A stretch of 64,000 nucleotides of DNA, taken from positions 9,052,001-9,116,000 of the forward strand of contig OZ316899.1 in assembly GCA_973895155.1 (NCBI GenBank). The letters are read 5' to 3'. Within the stretch, counting starts at the first letter, position 1. Each line of letters begins with the position of its first letter. Below, in pieces: positions 61,292-64,000 of this stretch. The notes beneath the pieces are model-generated. The model was not told where the DNA came from. It searched no databases and worked only from the letters and a program-made list of their open reading frames with translations. Position numbers and translations under genes: made by a program. The stretch comes from Marsupella aquatica (taxonomy: Eukaryota > Marchantiophyta).

Positions 61292-63621
61292 TGCCCGTTA
61301 GTCACGGAACTCAATTACCTTAACACTTAGCTCCGACGGCGCTGACTTCGACGCCAAGCTCCCTTATGGTCCAGGCCCTGATAGGCCATCCGGGAAGGAC
61401 GTAGCATGGGGAGACTTGTGGGCAATGAGACGTGGCACTAGCAAAGACAAGGAGCCAAGCTCGTGACACACACACTAAGGACTTAGGCAAGCTAAGAGCT
61501 GGTCGGGTCAAGGGGAAAGGGGCCGGATTCAAGGTTGACCATCCAAGCCCCCGAACGGACTTTGAATTATGAGGGCTTATGTGTGAGCTCCTCTTGGGCC
61601 CAAGGCCAATGGAGTTGACGCCATGGGCAACGAACGCTTGGGGCGTGAGTTATGGCCCAATCTGGGTTTGGCCAATCAGGGATCCCAAACAGCGATGAGA
61701 CCTGAGGGCCTGGGCATGAGCACTAGGTCAGCCCAATCACAATGGGCTAAGGCACTCCGCTTGCGGACCTAATGAGAAAGTTATGGGTATTGCCAGTTGG
61801 TGGCGCGCCCAGTATGCGCGATAGGATCCGCGTTTGAGGCCAAATGTTTAGGGACCAAAGTTGGTCCGGGGGTGGCAGGTCTCCAGAAGCAAATATGAGG
61901 GGAGTGGTGTCGTCCCTGGGGGCCAAGGGCGAGCCAAAGTCGTGAGCCACGACGGTCGCGACACTAAGGGAAAGCGCCAAACGGAAATGGCGATATCTTT
62001 CCAACGGGAAGTCCGTTGCAAGACTTCTTGGGTGCATTAAAAACCTCTCAAGGAGGGCTACGTCCTACTGAGATCAGATGGTTCTGGGAGCACCATGTAT
62101 TCTTGAGGTTTGCGGGTGTTAGCTCACCCGCTTGCCAAATCCTGTCGAACAACAATCAAACCGCGTTCAGTCTCCCAAGGGAGCTTGCGTTGGGAAGGCA
62201 AGGCCAAGTTGGCATGGAGGTTGAGTTCCAAGGGTGCTTGGCCCCCGTTGAGTTCCAAGGGTGCTTGCTTGCTAGAGTCGGGGCCGTTCTAGTCTTGACG
62301 TGTTTGGGACAAGCTTGGGACAAGCTTTAGGACAAGCTACGCTATTTGGGCCATGAGCATGTCCTGGGGTTAGGGCGATCAGTTGATGATGGATAGGTAC
62401 GAGGGGGAACCCGGGCCGCGCCCAATGAAGGAGCTATTCTAGACGAACAGTGGATGTTGTCGTGAGGACTTAAAGTTAGGGGCTCCTCATGCAAACTACG
62501 CATTTATGGGTGATATTGGGACAGGCGACAAGCACTTTTCAGAGAAAACTCACACTCCTTTATTTTTTTACTTTTCTCACAAAAGTTACAATGGGTGCCC
62601 TCGAGTAAGCTTGCCCACAAGAGTTTGGTAGCTGGCCCTACGACGGGCCGCTACCTCTAACTTGTCAAGCTGAACTCCTCAAGTGACTATCTACTCAAAA
62701 TCTGACGGAAAAACTCTCCTCCTTAGCTCACAAAACCAAAATTTGACTAGCTACTCCACTAGTCTAAAACAGCTCTCACGGAACTCGGGCCTGGACCAAC
62801 GAGGCTCCAAACTCGAGAAATCCCGGCCTGGATCAACGAGGCTCCAAACTTGAGAAATCCCCGCCTGGATCGACGAGGCTCCAAACTTGAGAAATCCCCG
62901 CCTGGATCGAAAACTCCACACCTGGATCCAACACCTGCACAAAACTCCAAAACCGCCGCACAATAGTCGAGTTCCGCAGAATGGAGCGGAACTCAGAGAA
63001 CAAAACTCAATAGATCTCAATAGACAACCGCCAACCTCAATGAGCCGAGACTCAAGTCTTAAGTAGCATTGGAAACCCAACCATCTAGCCTGAGCCAGCT
63101 GCCATCAGCGAGGCTCATCCAAACTCCAAGCCTGGTGATCACCCAAACACCAAACCTGGTGACGACGAGTCACCCAATCACCAAACCTCAATCCATCCAA
63201 CCAAGCAACCCCTCCGAGTCAGCATGCACGCAACCCAACCGGGAGGCCTCGCCCATCATCCCCTATAAAAGCCATTCCTGAGCCAAAATCTTTCGGCATG
63301 ACAATGTTGGTTCTGGTTTCGGCTTATGGCATCGGGAGGACCTATCGCTGACCTATTTACCAACGTCCGTTGAGTTTGAGTTAGGATGCTAGACTTGGCG
63401 AGTTCTAGATCCTGAAAGGTTACTTACCGAGGTGCTTGGTTGCTTGTGCAGACAGTGAGGACCGTTGAGTAACTGTCAGGTTGGAGAGCAAGTGCGGCCG
63501 CTGACGGTGCAAGGGGCACTAGGTTGCTTGCTTGAGGTATTTTGTGGAGGAGTTTGGGCACCAGGGGCACTTAGGTGTGAGTGCTGGGATTGGTGAGGGC
63601 ACTGGGTGGCAAGGTCCACCA
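61292..63621 (+). repeat. Family-D solo LTR inserted in family-D pol, itself interrupted
   Basis: Matches 13538-15035 across 61.30-62.45 kb and 63308-63621, with an inverted family-C LTR between. On the right, pol resumes with PSNVRQIRVFLGFTG (63624-63667), the motif that starts the RT-RNase H connection. The left boundary is uncertain by about ten bases and no clean target duplication is visible. Confidence 0.65.
62458..63303 (-). repeat. Family-C solo LTR, inverted, 846 bp
   Basis: The reverse complement matches element C's LTR from end to end (its CCTCTATAAAAGCC matches at about 63258-63280). Flanks are ATGT at 62454-62457 and 63304-63307, again a 4-bp duplication. The homologous empty site is at 14698-14712. 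It contains a 38-bp tandem repeat, three copies, at about 62788-62905 (GGCTCCAAACTTGAGAAATC core). Confidence 0.82.
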
Positions 63622-63667
63622 CTCCGTCCAATGTAAGGCAGATTAGAGTCTTCTTAGGATTTACAGG

Positions 63668-64000
63668 TGTGACGCCGCCGGTACGGCGGTTAATGAGTGA
63701 TTCAGTCTAACTGCGCTCGGCACGCGCGTTAGGTGGGTCTTAGGCCGCTATTATTAGCATAACGACAGTATTTAGGTAATCATTAGGGGTAGGACATCAT
63801 TAGGCAATAAGGGGGACTTCAGGTTCGGGCTGGCGGCGGGTCGCTATTCGCACACCCGGGTTACGAGCGTGGAGGGGCCCCTCCCTCGGGTCCGTATAAC
63901 GAACTTAAGGAAGCGGCCACTGACGCACGCTGACTCAGACCGGCGGAGTGGCCGGTACACCACAAGCGTGAGCGGTTCAACCTATGGGCGTCGAGGAGAC
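63668..64000 (+). mobile_element. Start of another LTR, running off the right edge
   Basis: TGTGACGCCGCCGGTACGGC begins at 63668 and cuts the family-D pol frame after LGFTG. It opens with a hairpin CCGCCG-GTA-CGGCGG (63674-63688), the same design as B's LTR terminus. The 333 bp visible are GC-rich and noncoding. The orientation is inferred from the likeness to B's LTR start. Confidence 0.55.

Overview
The window looks like nuclear DNA of a land plant or close streptophyte relative. The evidence is plant-type Ty3/gypsy elements, a primer site matching plant tRNA-Asp, a Mutator-like transposase with a SWIM finger, and spliced genes. The species cannot be fixed from the sequence. Almost everything is mobile DNA in nested layers. 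No rRNA, tRNA or CRISPR was seen.

Region 1 (1-13.2 kb) is old and gene-bearing. It holds a small plus-strand gene (1028-1456), a decayed Mutator-like transposase on the minus strand (5029-1976), an unknown minus-strand gene (8082-7429), and a plus-strand multi-exon gene (about 8618-12734). The last reads as a ParB-like domain followed by a beta-class N4/N6 DNA methyltransferase, an architecture typical of bacteria and phages. An 18-bp palindromic motif recurs between and inside these genes and was seen nowhere else in the window. Many frames here are broken by single stops that one C-to-T change would explain.

Region 2 (13.2-16.45 kb and, beyond the insertion, 46.8-48.1 kb) holds the 3' end of a Ty3 element (family D) and noncoding flank.

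Region 3 (16454-46824) is a nested pair of young Ty3 elements with unusually large LTRs. Element A (minus strand, about 15.5 kb without its insert, TSD CCCCA) has 4.6-kb LTRs, each carrying a sense-strand gene of about 1,113 codons. Element B (plus strand, 27585-42467, TSD ATAGG) sits inside A's 5' LTR. B has 4.13-kb LTRs, each carrying a 618-aa gene, and an intact 2132-aa Gag-Pol. A's undisturbed 3' LTR preserves the empty target site.

Region 4 (48.1-50.9 kb) is a decayed minus-strand gene ending in a Ulp1-like cysteine protease.

Region 5 (50.9-64 kb) is a decayed family-D Ty3 element. It is split by element C (53146-60021, integrase missing, itself holding a 467-bp solo LTR), by a family-D solo LTR that contains an inverted family-C solo LTR, and by a new LTR running off the right edge.

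Insertion order can be read directly: B after A, the 467-bp LTR after C, C after D. All counts and boundaries were made by eye.
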